49,747 nucleotides of DNA, taken from the NCBI RefSeq assembly GCF_014646895.1, contig NZ_BMOD01000030.1, positions 1 to 49,747 on the forward strand, written 5' to 3'. The notes beneath the pieces were generated by a model. That model ran no database searches. It was given only the letters and a program-made list of their open reading frames with translations, and had not been told where the DNA came from. The first letter of the stretch is position 1. The number at the start of each line of letters is the position of its first letter. The position numbers were made by a program, and so were the translations under genes. Source of the DNA: Deinococcus roseus. GTDB lineage: Bacteria > Deinococcota > Deinococci > Deinococcales > Deinococcaceae. Positions 8,444-16,452 of the stretch are shown piece by piece.

Positions 8444-10072
8444 ATGAAGAAAACCGTGCTGTCCACCCTGGCCCTGCTCACCATCGGTCTGTCTGCCACC
8501 GCCCTTGCTGCTGAGCCCCAGCGCCCCTTCACCGTGGTGCGCACCCTGCAATGGGGGTCTTTCAACCTCAACCCCTTCACGCCCAACGACCAGCACCTGC
8601 CCCCCACCCTCTCTGCCATCTACGAAACGCTGTTCTTTGTGAACAACCTCAACGGCAAAGTCACCAACGTGCTGGGCACCAAATACAAGTGGTCCAAGGA
8701 CAACCTGACCCTCACGGTCAACACCAGAGACGGGGTCAAGTGGAACGACGGCAAAGCCTTCAGCGCAGAAGATGTGGCTTTCACCTTCAATTACCTGAAG
8801 AAAAACAATTTGTCCAGCATCTGGAGCAGTGGCCTCACCAGTGTGACCGCCACCAACGACAACACTGTGGTGTTCAAATTCAAAGAACCCAATGCCCCCA
8901 TCTTCCCCTTCATTGCCACCCAGGCCATCGTGCCAGAGCACATCTGGAGCAAGATTGCCAACCCCACCATGGAAACCAACCAGAAAGCCGTGGGCACCGG
9001 ACCCTTTGTGTTTGACAGCTACAGCCAGCAGGCCCTGCGCGTTCTGAAAAACCCCAACTACTGGATGGGAGACAAGCCCTACATCGACGCCATCGTGTGG
9101 CTGCCCACCAACGGCAATGACGCAGCGCTTTTAAAGATGCTCAAAGCCGAGGGGGATTTCTCCTACATCGGCCTGACCGACCCCAAAGCGCAGTACGCCA
9201 GCAAAGGCAAGAACAACACCTACTGGTGGCCTGTGAACAGCACCAACTTCCTGTACTTCAACAACGCCAAGGCCCCCTTCAGCGATGCAGATTTCAGAAG
9301 GGCCATTGCGCAGGGCATCAACACCAGTGAAGCTGCCCTCAAAGCCTACGCCGGGGTGCTCAAAGGTGCAGACGTGAGCGCTGTGATTCCCGCCCAGAAG
9401 AAAGTCTGGTTCCCCAATACCCCTGCAGACATCGACCTGAAGTTTGACCCTGCTGCAGCAGACAAAGCCCTCACGGCTGCCGGGTACAAGAAAGACGCCA
9501 GTGGCAAGCGTCTGGGCAAAGACGGCAAGCCCCTCCCCACCTTCAAGATCCTGGTGGGCGCAGGCTGGACCGACTACATCACCCTGGCCCAGGTGGTCAG
9601 CGACAACCTGGAGGTGCTGGGCATCAACAGCACCGTGGACCAGCAGGCCTTCAGCGGGTACATCACCGGCTTCCAGACCGGCACCTACGACATGGGCGTG
9701 TCCTGGAGCTGGGGCACCGGACCCACCCCCTACTACCTGTTCTACCAGTCTTTCCACCCCAACAACACCGCTCCGGTGGGCCAGACCTCTCCCAGCAACC
9801 TGACCCGTTACACCAACCCTGTGGTCACCAAAGCGCTCGATGAATTCCGCGCCACCAGCAACGCTGCAGCCCAGAAGAAAGCCCTCTCCACCGCCGTCAC
9901 CCAGGTGATGAAAGACCTGCCCTGGCTGCCCCTCACGGACCGAAGCCAGTTCGGCATCTTCAACACCACCCGCTTCACCAACTTCCCCAGCGACAAGAAC
10001 CCCTACTACGACGGCAACGTCGACGATCAGGCCGGAACCCGCCTGCTGTTCCTCAACGTCAAACCCCGCTGA
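8444..10072 (+). CDS. ABC transporter substrate-binding protein, family 5
   Basis: A 542-residue periplasmic binding protein of the DppA/OppA class. Signal peptide MKKTVLSTLALLTIGLSATALA. Typical family 5 signatures are LTVNTRDGVKWNDGKAFSAEDVAFTF written in part near residues 87-112, AIVPEHIW, VGTGPFVF and NPNYW. A GAGG ribosome site is at 8433-8436. This family imports peptides, but a branch (CbtA, XloE and relatives in Thermotoga) takes cello- and other oligosaccharides. The distal hydrolase gene at 14322 favours a glycan ligand here. First gene of an operon under the CTGAACGTTCAG array. Many aromatic residues (WWP, YYLFYQ) could stack on sugars. Confidence 0.92.
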   Translation: MKKTVLSTLALLTIGLSATALAAEPQRPFTVVRTLQWGSFNLNPFTPNDQHLPPTLSAIYETLFFVNNLNGKVTNVLGTKYKWSKDNLTLTVNTRDGVKWNDGKAFSAEDVAFTFNYLKKNNLSSIWSSGLTSVTATNDNTVVFKFKEPNAPIFPFIATQAIVPEHIWSKIANPTMETNQKAVGTGPFVFDSYSQQALRVLKNPNYWMGDKPYIDAIVWLPTNGNDAALLKMLKAEGDFSYIGLTDPKAQYASKGKNNTYWWPVNSTNFLYFNNAKAPFSDADFRRAIAQGINTSEAALKAYAGVLKGADVSAVIPAQKKVWFPNTPADIDLKFDPAAADKALTAAGYKKDASGKRLGKDGKPLPTFKILVGAGWTDYITLAQVVSDNLEVLGINSTVDQQAFSGYITGFQTGTYDMGVSWSWGTGPTPYYLFYQSFHPNNTAPVGQTSPSNLTRYTNPVVTKALDEFRATSNAAAQKKALSTAVTQVMKDLPWLPLTDRSQFGIFNTTRFTNFPSDKNPYYDGNVDDQAGTRLLFLNVKPR

Positions 10073-10086
10073 GACAGGAGCTGACC

Positions 10087-10104
10087 ATGCAAGCCAAATT
10101 CTGA
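10087..10104 (+). other. Five-codon open frame with good ribosome site
   Basis: ATG at 10087 reads MQAKF then TGA, 14 bases after the stop of the binding-protein gene. ACAGGAG stands at normal spacing. It is too short to call a gene; it may be a leftover start or a translated leader ahead of the intercistronic hairpin. Confidence 0.2.
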
Positions 10105-10152
10105 CCTGCCCTGAGCATCTCCCTTTCCACAGCATGCTTCTTCATTCCTCTT

Positions 10153-10187
10153 CCCCCTCGGTTTCGCGCGGCAGGCGAACCGGGGGG
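10153..10187 (+). terminator. Strong intercistronic hairpin (attenuator or RNA-stabilising stem)
   Basis: CCCCC-T-CGGTT-T-CGC pairs with GCGAACCGGGGGG: a 13-bp GC-rich stem with two bulged T's and a 7-base loop. It has no full T-run. Its place between a binding-protein gene and its permeases matches hairpins that protect the upstream message or thin transcription so binding protein exceeds permease. Confidence 0.6.
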
Positions 10188-10210
10188 TTCTCTCCCCTGA
10201 AAGGAGATCC

Positions 10211-11200
10211 ATGCCTTACCTGCTCCGCAAATTGCTGTTCCTGCTGCTCACCCTGTGGGTGGCGGTGACCCTGAATTTCATCCTGCCCCGACTGGTGCCC
10301 GGAGATCCCATCGGGGCGATGCTGGCCAAATACCAGGGCCGCTTCACGCTGGATTCCATTGACGCCCTGAGGGTCGCATATGGCCTGGATGACAAGAGCA
10401 CCCCCATCCAGCAGTACTTCACCTACCTGTGGAAGTTGCTGCACGGAGACCTGGGCCGCTCCATCAGCCTGTACCCGACCCCGGTTGTAGAGGTGCTGGG
10501 CACCATCGCCCCTTACACCATCGGTCTGGTGGGCTTTGCCACCGTGATGGCCTTTCTGCTTGGGAGCGCAATGGGCGTGTACAGCGCGTGGCGCAGGGGA
10601 GACCTCATCGCAGACAACCTGCCCATGCTGGCCCTCTTTCTGAACAGCATGCCCTACTTCTGGCTGGCTTTGCTTTTGTTGTTCTTCCTGGCCTACAAAC
10701 TCAGCCTCTTTCCGCTCAGTGGTGCACTCGATCCTTTCCCCGGTCCTGCTTTCAGTGCGGGCTGGTGGAAATCCTTGCTCTGGCACGGCACTTTGCCTGC
10801 CCTGACCATCGTGGTGACTTCTGCCGGAGGCTGGCTCCTGACCATGCGCAACAACGTGATCAGCGTCATGTCCGAAGACTACGTGGCCTTCGCCAGGGCC
10901 AAAGGGCTTCCCAACGGAAGAATCCTCAGCCGTTATGTGCTCAGGAACGCCCTGATTCCCAGCTTCACGGGATTCGGGATGGCCCTGGGTTTTGTGGTGG
11001 GCGGGTCGGTGCTCGTCGAGGTGGTGTTCTCCTACCCCGGTCTGGGCCTGTACCTCAACAATGCGGTTTATGCGCTGGATTACCCCCTGATGCAGGCCAT
11101 TTTTCTGATGATTGCTGCCGCCGTTCTGCTGGCCAACTTTGTGGTGGACATGCTCTACAGCGTGCTTGACCCCCGCGTGCGGGATGGAGGTGCAGCATGA
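10211..11200 (+). CDS. ABC transporter permease, DppB/OppB type
   Basis: A 329-residue inner-membrane protein. It opens with the family's N-terminal helix and the LPRLVPGDPIGAM motif, has about six hydrophobic segments, and shows the cytoplasmic docking loop YVAFARAKGLPNGRILSRYV followed by LRNALIP. A strong AAGGAG lies seven bases before the ATG. It overlaps the next gene by four bases (ATGA), so translation is coupled. It forms the membrane channel with the permease half of the next protein. Confidence 0.95.
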   Translation: MPYLLRKLLFLLLTLWVAVTLNFILPRLVPGDPIGAMLAKYQGRFTLDSIDALRVAYGLDDKSTPIQQYFTYLWKLLHGDLGRSISLYPTPVVEVLGTIAPYTIGLVGFATVMAFLLGSAMGVYSAWRRGDLIADNLPMLALFLNSMPYFWLALLLLFFLAYKLSLFPLSGALDPFPGPAFSAGWWKSLLWHGTLPALTIVVTSAGGWLLTMRNNVISVMSEDYVAFARAKGLPNGRILSRYVLRNALIPSFTGFGMALGFVVGGSVLVEVVFSYPGLGLYLNNAVYALDYPLMQAIFLMIAAAVLLANFVVDMLYSVLDPRVRDGGAA

Positions 11201-13077
11201 ACCAGGACCTTTTCAGGCAACCCAGAGCGATTGCAGGCATGGTGCTGCTCGGCGTTCTGGTGTTGATGGGCGTGTTTGCCCCCCTGCTCACCGAATTCAA
11301 CCCCAACAGAGGGGATCTGCCGTTCTGGCTTCCTCCATCAAAAGAACACCTGCTGGGCACCACCGCACTGGGCCAGGACATCTTCTCCCAGATGCTTTAC
11401 GGGTCCAGGCTCACCCTGCTGGTGGGTTTTGTGGCTGGCATCACCACCACCCTGATTGCTGTGACCCTGGGCCTCACTGCGGCTTACTTTGGGGGCTGGA
11501 TCGATGAGACCATCAACACCCTCACCAACGTTTTTCTGGTGCTGCCCGGCCTTCCCCTGCTGATCGTGGCCAGCACCTTCCTGCAAGGGGGCGGGCTGTA
11601 CTCCATCATTCTGGTGATTTCCTTTACCGGATGGGCGTTCGGGGCACGGGTGATCCGTTCACAGGCATTGGCGCTGAGAAGCCGGGATTTCATTCATGCG
11701 TCCAGCGTGATTGGTGAAAGCCCCTGGCGCATCATCTTCTTTGAAATGATGCCCAACATGACCGGCCTGATCGCCGCCAATTTTTTTGGTGCAGCGCTGT
11801 ATGCCGTGCTGAGCGAAGCCGCCCTGTCTTTTATTGGCCTGGGAGATGTGGGGCTGGTCACCTGGGGCACCATGCTGTTCTGGGCTGGGGCCAAGGGGGC
11901 ACTCTTGCAAGGCGCATGGTGGTGGATTGCTGCCCCCGGACTGTGCATCTCGCTGGTGGGCACCAGTTTTGCGCTGCTGAATTTCACCATCGACCAGCTT
12001 CAAAACCCGAGACTCATGGTGGGGCCCGCCCGCCGCAAAAAAGCTGTGCAGCGCCAGACTGCAGCGGCACCCCTGCCCGGAGTGCTGCTGGACATCCGGG
12101 ACCTGAACGCTGGATACCGCACCTCCAAAGGCCAGGTCCGGGCTGTGCGGGAAGTCAGCCTGACCGTCAAACCCGGTGAATTTGTGGGCCTGGCCGGAGA
12201 ATCAGGATGCGGAAAATCCACCCTGGCCTTCGCGGCCACCAGACTGCTGGAAGCCCCCGGAGAGGTGTTCTCTGGACAGTCCCTCCTGAACGGTCAGGAT
12301 TTGCTGTCCCTGCCCGAAGCACAACTCAGGCAAACCCGCTGGAGGGATTACTCGGTGGTGTTCCAGGCCTCCATGAACATCCTCAACCCCATCATCAAGG
12401 TGCGCGAACAGGTCTACGACGCCATGCTGTTCCACGGGGTCACCGACAGAAAGCGCCTGGACAGCCGCGCAAGAGAACTCTTCAGGCTGGTGGGCATCCG
12501 GCCCGAATTTCTGGACAGCTTCCCACACCAGCTTTCTGGAGGCATGAAACAGCGGGTGGTGATTGCCATTGCACTCGCCTTGGAACCCAGACTGATTGTG
12601 ATGGACGAACCGACCACAGCACTTGATGTGGTGGTGCAGCGCTCCATCCTGCAGGAAATCGATCAGGTGCGGCGCAAACTGGGGATCTCCATTGTGTTCA
12701 TCACCCATGACCTGTCCCTCCTGGTGGAGATGGCAGACCGCATCTGCATCATGTACGCCGGGGAAATTGTGGAAGAGGCCCCCGCCCAGAAGCTCTACCA
12801 GCACCCCCAGCATCCTTACACCCGCAAACTGATGAACGCCTTTCCTCCGCTCACCGGACCAAAAGAACGGCGCGATGGCATTCCGGGCCGACCTCCAGCG
12901 CTCAGTCAGGAACTCAAAGGCTGCCCCTTCTTCGAGCGCTGCGATTTGCGCATGGCGGGCACCTGCGACACCTTCAAGCCACAGCGCAGCGAAACCGAAA
13001 CCGACCACGCTGTGGCCTGCTTCCTGCACGAAACCAGCGGAAAGGAGCCTTCCCGTGAAACCTTCAAGCGTGCTTGA
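11197..13077 (+). CDS. Fused ABC permease (DppC type) and ATPase (DppD type)
   Basis: A 626-residue fusion. Residues 1-about 275 are a DppC-like permease: N-terminal helix, LLGTTALGQDIFSQMLYGSR, and the docking segment FIHASSVIGESPWRIIFFEM. After an arginine/lysine-rich linker the ATPase starts near residue 293: Walker A GESGCGKST (334-342), signature LSGGMKQR (446-453), Walker B LIVMDEP (466-472), and Thr-Ala-Leu-Asp after it. The C-terminal oligopeptide-ATPase tail carries Cys576, Cys582, Cys590 and Cys608, the pattern linked to an Fe-S cluster in this family. There is no frame change at the junction, so the fusion is real. It overlaps the upstream gene by four bases and the downstream one by 23. 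Confidence 0.94.
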   Translation: MNQDLFRQPRAIAGMVLLGVLVLMGVFAPLLTEFNPNRGDLPFWLPPSKEHLLGTTALGQDIFSQMLYGSRLTLLVGFVAGITTTLIAVTLGLTAAYFGGWIDETINTLTNVFLVLPGLPLLIVASTFLQGGGLYSIILVISFTGWAFGARVIRSQALALRSRDFIHASSVIGESPWRIIFFEMMPNMTGLIAANFFGAALYAVLSEAALSFIGLGDVGLVTWGTMLFWAGAKGALLQGAWWWIAAPGLCISLVGTSFALLNFTIDQLQNPRLMVGPARRKKAVQRQTAAAPLPGVLLDIRDLNAGYRTSKGQVRAVREVSLTVKPGEFVGLAGESGCGKSTLAFAATRLLEAPGEVFSGQSLLNGQDLLSLPEAQLRQTRWRDYSVVFQASMNILNPIIKVREQVYDAMLFHGVTDRKRLDSRARELFRLVGIRPEFLDSFPHQLSGGMKQRVVIAIALALEPRLIVMDEPTTALDVVVQRSILQEIDQVRRKLGISIVFITHDLSLLVEMADRICIMYAGEIVEEAPAQKLYQHPQHPYTRKLMNAFPPLTGPKERRDGIPGRPPALSQELKGCPFFERCDLRMAGTCDTFKPQRSETETDHAVACFLHETSGKEPSRETFKRA

Positions 13078-14074
13078 GCAAGTGCAGCCCCGGCCTGCCC
13101 TGGAAGTCATCAACCTCACCAAAACTTTCCAGGTGGGCAAAAGTGGACGCAGCATTTTCGCCGTGAACAACGTCAGTTTCAGCATCCACAAAGGAGAAGT
13201 GCTGGGACTGGTGGGTGAATCGGGATCTGGAAAAAGCACCATTGCCCGCCTGATCTCCCAGCTGTACACCCCCACCAGTGGCAGCATCCAGCTTTCCGGT
13301 CAGGCGGTGCCGCTGCACCTGAAAGGCGCTGCCCTCAGCGGGTTTCGCAAGAAAGTGCAGATGATCTTTCAGGACCCCTACGCCAGCCTGAACCCCCAGC
13401 AGCCCCTCGCCTACATCCTGTCCAGGCCGTTCCAGATTCACCGGATTGCCAGAGGGAGACGGGTCAGGGAAAAAGTGGAGGGGCTTTTGAACCGGGTGGG
13501 CCTCTCTCCCGGAGCAAGTTACGCTCCCAAACGCCCCCACGAACTCTCGGGGGGCCAGCGTCAGCGGGTGAGCATTGCCCGTGCCCTCGCTGTGCAACCC
13601 GAAGTCATCCTGGCAGATGAACCCACCAGTGCCCTGGACGTGTCCATCCGACTGGACATCATGAACCTCTTGCTGGACCTCAAAGACCAGGAAGGCCTGG
13701 CCATGCTGTTCATCACCCATGATCTGGCAGGCGCACGCTACATGTCTGACCGGGTGGCGGTGATGTACGCAGGCCACATCGTGGAAATTGGCCCTGCAGA
13801 CGAGGTGATCCAGCGCCCCAGACACCCCTACACCCAGCTCCTGAAAAGCGCCGCCCCCAACCCGGACACGCACCTCAAACAGGGCAATGTGGAGGCCAGA
13901 GGCGAAATCCCGGATCTGAAAAACCTGCCCAGAGGTTGTCCTTTTGCTCCCCGTTGCCTCCACGCCATGCCCGCCTGCAGCGAGGCCCTGCCCCCGATGT
14001 ACAGTGTGGGGATTCCGGGACGGGAGCATCAGGTGAGGTGCATTTTGCATGATGTGAAGCATGCCGAGGGCTGA
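13055..14074 (+). CDS. ABC transporter ATPase, DppF/OppF type
   Basis: A 339-residue ATPase read from GTG at 13055, which has AAAGGAG at 13041-13047 and overlaps the fused gene by 23 bases. The frame is open 60 codons further up but those codons only shadow the fused gene. Motifs: Walker A GESGSGKST (54-62), Q-loop FQDPYASLNP, signature LSGGQRQR (164-171), Walker B ILADEP (185-190), H-loop in FITHDL. The C-terminal cysteine segment GCPFAPRCLHAMPAC is present. It should pair with the ATPase half of the fused protein to energise the importer. Confidence 0.95.
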   Translation: MKPSSVLEQVQPRPALEVINLTKTFQVGKSGRSIFAVNNVSFSIHKGEVLGLVGESGSGKSTIARLISQLYTPTSGSIQLSGQAVPLHLKGAALSGFRKKVQMIFQDPYASLNPQQPLAYILSRPFQIHRIARGRRVREKVEGLLNRVGLSPGASYAPKRPHELSGGQRQRVSIARALAVQPEVILADEPTSALDVSIRLDIMNLLLDLKDQEGLAMLFITHDLAGARYMSDRVAVMYAGHIVEIGPADEVIQRPRHPYTQLLKSAAPNPDTHLKQGNVEARGEIPDLKNLPRGCPFAPRCLHAMPACSEALPPMYSVGIPGREHQVRCILHDVKHAEG

Positions 14075-14302
14075 GGGCCGAGGGCCGAGGGCTAAAGGCA
14101 GAAGAGAAGGCAGAAGAGAAGGCAGAAGGCAAATGTAGGGGCGCAGCGTGCTGCGCCCAATGGAAGAAATTTCAGACGAGTTTGTAGGGGCGAGGCACGC
14201 CTCGCCCAAAATCAGAAACCCCAGACCGCAACAATTCGCTCTCCCAAGGCCTTTCCCCAGATGTGTTCTGGCTGATCGCTGACGGCTGACCGCTGATCGC
14301 TC
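14075..14302. repeat. Mosaic of short intergenic repeats
   Basis: In order: GGGCCGA units (14075-14091); three tandem 12-mers AAGGCAGAAGAG, the last imperfect (14095-14130); a palindrome unit GTAGGGGCGCAGC-GT-GCTGCGCCC (14135-14158); a sister unit GTAGGGGCGAGGC-AC-GCCTCGCCC (14184-14207); and a GCTGATCGCTGAC-type run (14271-14302). The 20-base core of the sister unit recurs exactly at 17066-17085. The hairpins may also end transcription of the importer operon or reduce read-through to the hydrolase gene. Confidence 0.75.
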
Positions 14303-14321
14303 AACCCCAGAGGAACCCCCA

Positions 14322-15521
14322 ATGAACCACTTCAAACAACACCTCACCCACCTTTTGACCGCAGGGCTTGTGCTGGCCGGGGTTTCCCAGGCCACCCCGC
14401 AACCCGTCCAGAAAACCGAGGCCATGCCCATCTACGTGCACTTCATGCCCTGGTTTGAGAGCAAGGATTTCTCGGGGTACTGGGGGGCACACTGGACCAT
14501 GGGCACCCGTTACCCGGACACCCAGGATGAAACCGGACACAGGCAAATCGCCACGCATTACTATCCCCTGACTGGTCCTTATGCTTCTGCTGATCCAGAC
14601 ATCATCGAGTACCAGCTTCTCCTGATGAAACTGTCTGGAATTGATGGGGTGATGATCGACTGGCCCGGAACCACCGACCTTTACGATTACCCCAGAAACA
14701 AATCCAATGCAGAGGCGTTGATCGGGCAACTGGGGCGTTTTGGCCTGAAGTACGCCATGGTTTACGAGGACCACAACATCAACATTGCTTTTGAGAAAGG
14801 GGTGGTGACGGACAGAATGGCCCAGGCCAGACAGGATGTGCAGGATCTGGTCCAGAACCACTTTTCCAGCAGCAATTACATCCAGATGGAGGGGCACCCC
14901 TTCCTGACGGTTTTTGGCCCCCAGACTTTTGAAAATCCCGAAGAATGGAAAACCCTCTTTGCAGACCTTCCAGAGCAGCCCTGTTTGCTGGCGATCTGGC
15001 GGGAAGGCAGTCAGGTGGCCTCTGCCTGCAAGGGGGAGTTTTCCTGGGTGCTGCAAAACGAGCAGTCGCATCTGGATTTGCTGAGCGCCTTTTACAGGAG
15101 TCCGGCACTGGGCCGCGTCAAGGTTGGATCGGCCTATCCTGGGTTCCATGATTTTTACAAGGAAGGCGGCTGGGGTGCAGGTTATTTCAACATCCCTGTG
15201 GGTCTGGACACCTTCAAAACCACCCTGGATCTGGCTTTGCAATCTGACCTGAAAGCGGTGCAACTGGTCACCTGGAACGACTACGGAGAAGGCACCATGA
15301 TCGAGCCCACCGAGCAGTTCGGGTTTGATTTTCTGACTTACCTGCAGCAGAAACTGGGTGTGAAAAACCTGAACAAAGCAGACCTGGAACTGGTGCTGGA
15401 ACTCTACAAACAGCGCAAGCAGCACGCAGGCAACACCGAAGAACAGGGGAGGCTGGATCAGGTGTCTGATTTGCTGGCTGAACTGAAGGTTTCAGAGGCC
15501 AGAGCGTTGCTGATCCGCTGA
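14322..15521 (+). CDS. Secreted glycoside hydrolase, GH71/GH99-like
   Basis: A 399-residue protein with a Sec signal peptide (hydrophobic HLLTAGLVLAGVSQA, cleavage near residue 25). The mature part opens with PIYVHFMPWFESKDFSGYWG and HWTMG, then KLSGIDGVMIDWPG, KYAMVYEDHN and LVTWNDYGEGTMIEPT, all hallmarks of the GH99/GH71-like barrel seen in endo-alpha-mannosidases, alpha-1,3-glucanases and WbsX-like proteins. Acidic residues for catalysis are likely in VYEDHN and WNDYGEGTMIEP. AGAGGA precedes the ATG. It lies 247 bases after the importer operon in the same direction and probably makes or trims its substrate outside the membrane. Substrate unproven. Confidence 0.75.
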   Translation: MNHFKQHLTHLLTAGLVLAGVSQATPQPVQKTEAMPIYVHFMPWFESKDFSGYWGAHWTMGTRYPDTQDETGHRQIATHYYPLTGPYASADPDIIEYQLLLMKLSGIDGVMIDWPGTTDLYDYPRNKSNAEALIGQLGRFGLKYAMVYEDHNINIAFEKGVVTDRMAQARQDVQDLVQNHFSSSNYIQMEGHPFLTVFGPQTFENPEEWKTLFADLPEQPCLLAIWREGSQVASACKGEFSWVLQNEQSHLDLLSAFYRSPALGRVKVGSAYPGFHDFYKEGGWGAGYFNIPVGLDTFKTTLDLALQSDLKAVQLVTWNDYGEGTMIEPTEQFGFDFLTYLQQKLGVKNLNKADLELVLELYKQRKQHAGNTEEQGRLDQVSDLLAELKVSEARALLIR

Positions 15522-15565
15522 GTTTTTGTGAAGGAATTTGTTATGTCAGACAGGGTTTTCTGGTT

Positions 15566-15581
15566 AGAATAACGTTATTCT
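15566..15581. promoter_or_regulatory. Orphan 16-bp perfect palindrome
   Basis: AGAATAACGTTATTCT, a perfect palindrome of operator size with an ACGT centre as in CTGAACGTTCAG. It lies after the hydrolase gene and no gene clearly starts from it. Downstream, GGGCGAGGCA-containing scraps of the repeat family occur at 15634-15647 and 15673-15687. The rest of 15522-15797 shows no gene. Confidence 0.4.
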
Positions 15582-15797
15582 GGATGGACTGAAAGAGGAG
15601 ACGAGACAAATCTCTTTTGGGATTTCGACCAGTGGGCGAGGCATTGCAGGTCTTGACGGAGATTTCTGGTGTGGGGCGAGGCATGCCGTCTCTTGTACAC
15701 AGAGGTGAACTTTACACAGGATGCTCAACTCCGAAAGGGTGGTCAGGGATGTGGTCAGGCTGTTTTCCACGAACACCCATCTCCCTGCAGAATCAGG

Positions 15798-16382
15798 TCA
15801 TTTCTGGCTGTGCAAAGCCCGGTAGCGCAGCAGAACCGGACCAGTTTGATGCGGTTCGCAGGAGAGCAGTTCGAACTGTTGCAGTGAAACGCCTGCAGCA
15901 AAAAGCGGCGTTCCCTCACCGAACACCAGGGGGTTGAGTTTCAGGATGACCTCGTCGATTTCCTGAGCAAGGTGGGAGGCCAGTTGCCCTCCTCCAGCAA
16001 GCCAGATGTGTTTTTCAGAGGCTTGTTGTTTGAGTTGCTGCACGAGCCCGACCACATCCTCCCGGACCAGGGTCACTTCGGGGTCCTCCGGGTCAGGAAG
16101 GTTGCGGCTGACCACGTACTGCTTGAGGTGACGGTAAGGACTGGTGATGCCGAGTTTCAGGCCCGGATCATAGGTTTTGCGGCCCATGATCACCGTGTCG
16201 AAGAGGGTTCCGCTGGCCTGGATGTTCAGGGCGGTTCTGACATGGGTGGGCAGGGTTTCAGGGAAGTGCTCGATCAGATGCTGCAGGTAAGACTCGGGCA
16301 GCGGAAAGAGGTCTGTGTTGTCGTCTGGACCCGCAATGAAACCGTCCAGACTGCTGGCGATGTAGTAAATCAGTTTTCGCAT
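15798..16382 (-). CDS. Dihydrofolate reductase-family protein (RibD C-terminal-like)
   Basis: A 194-residue protein of the DHFR/RibD-C superfamily, YwjB/YyaP-like. Start signature MRKLIYYIASSLDGFIAGPDD, then TVIMGRKTYD, the HLKQYVVSR strand and IWLAGGGQLASHL for NADPH binding, ending ILKLNPLVFGEGTPLF. AAGGAG lies six bases before the ATG. It probably reduces a small heterocycle or drug-like compound with NADPH; a true folate role is unlikely without the rest of the DHFR signature. It is divergent from a TetR-type gene with shared operators, so likely under its control. Confidence 0.9.
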   Translation of the reverse strand: MRKLIYYIASSLDGFIAGPDDNTDLFPLPESYLQHLIEHFPETLPTHVRTALNIQASGTLFDTVIMGRKTYDPGLKLGITSPYRHLKQYVVSRNLPDPEDPEVTLVREDVVGLVQQLKQQASEKHIWLAGGGQLASHLAQEIDEVILKLNPLVFGEGTPLFAAGVSLQQFELLSCEPHQTGPVLLRYRALHSQK

Positions 16383-16398
16383 GGGATCTCCTTACCAC

Positions 16399-16436
16399 CA
16401 CTGGTGTAGTGGTATACTACAACACTTGTAGTGGTT
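16399..16436. promoter_or_regulatory. Operator cluster of the second TetR gene
   Basis: TGTAGTGGT occurs twice in the same direction (16405-16413, 16427-16435), 22 bp apart. TGTAGT/ACTACA (16405-16421) and CCACT/AGTGG (16399-16413) form overlapping palindromes. A good -10 box TATACT (16413-16418) lies inside the cluster for the rightward gene. Sites fit a TetR-type repressor controlling both divergent genes. Confidence 0.65.
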
Positions 16437-16452
16437 GTGCTAGAGTCAGGGG

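Noticed and set aside
12875..13054. Extra 60 codons at the front of the DppF-like ATPase frame
   Set aside because: They lie inside the fused gene in another frame, are Ser/Ala/Pro-rich, and a good GTG with AAAGGAG follows at 13055.
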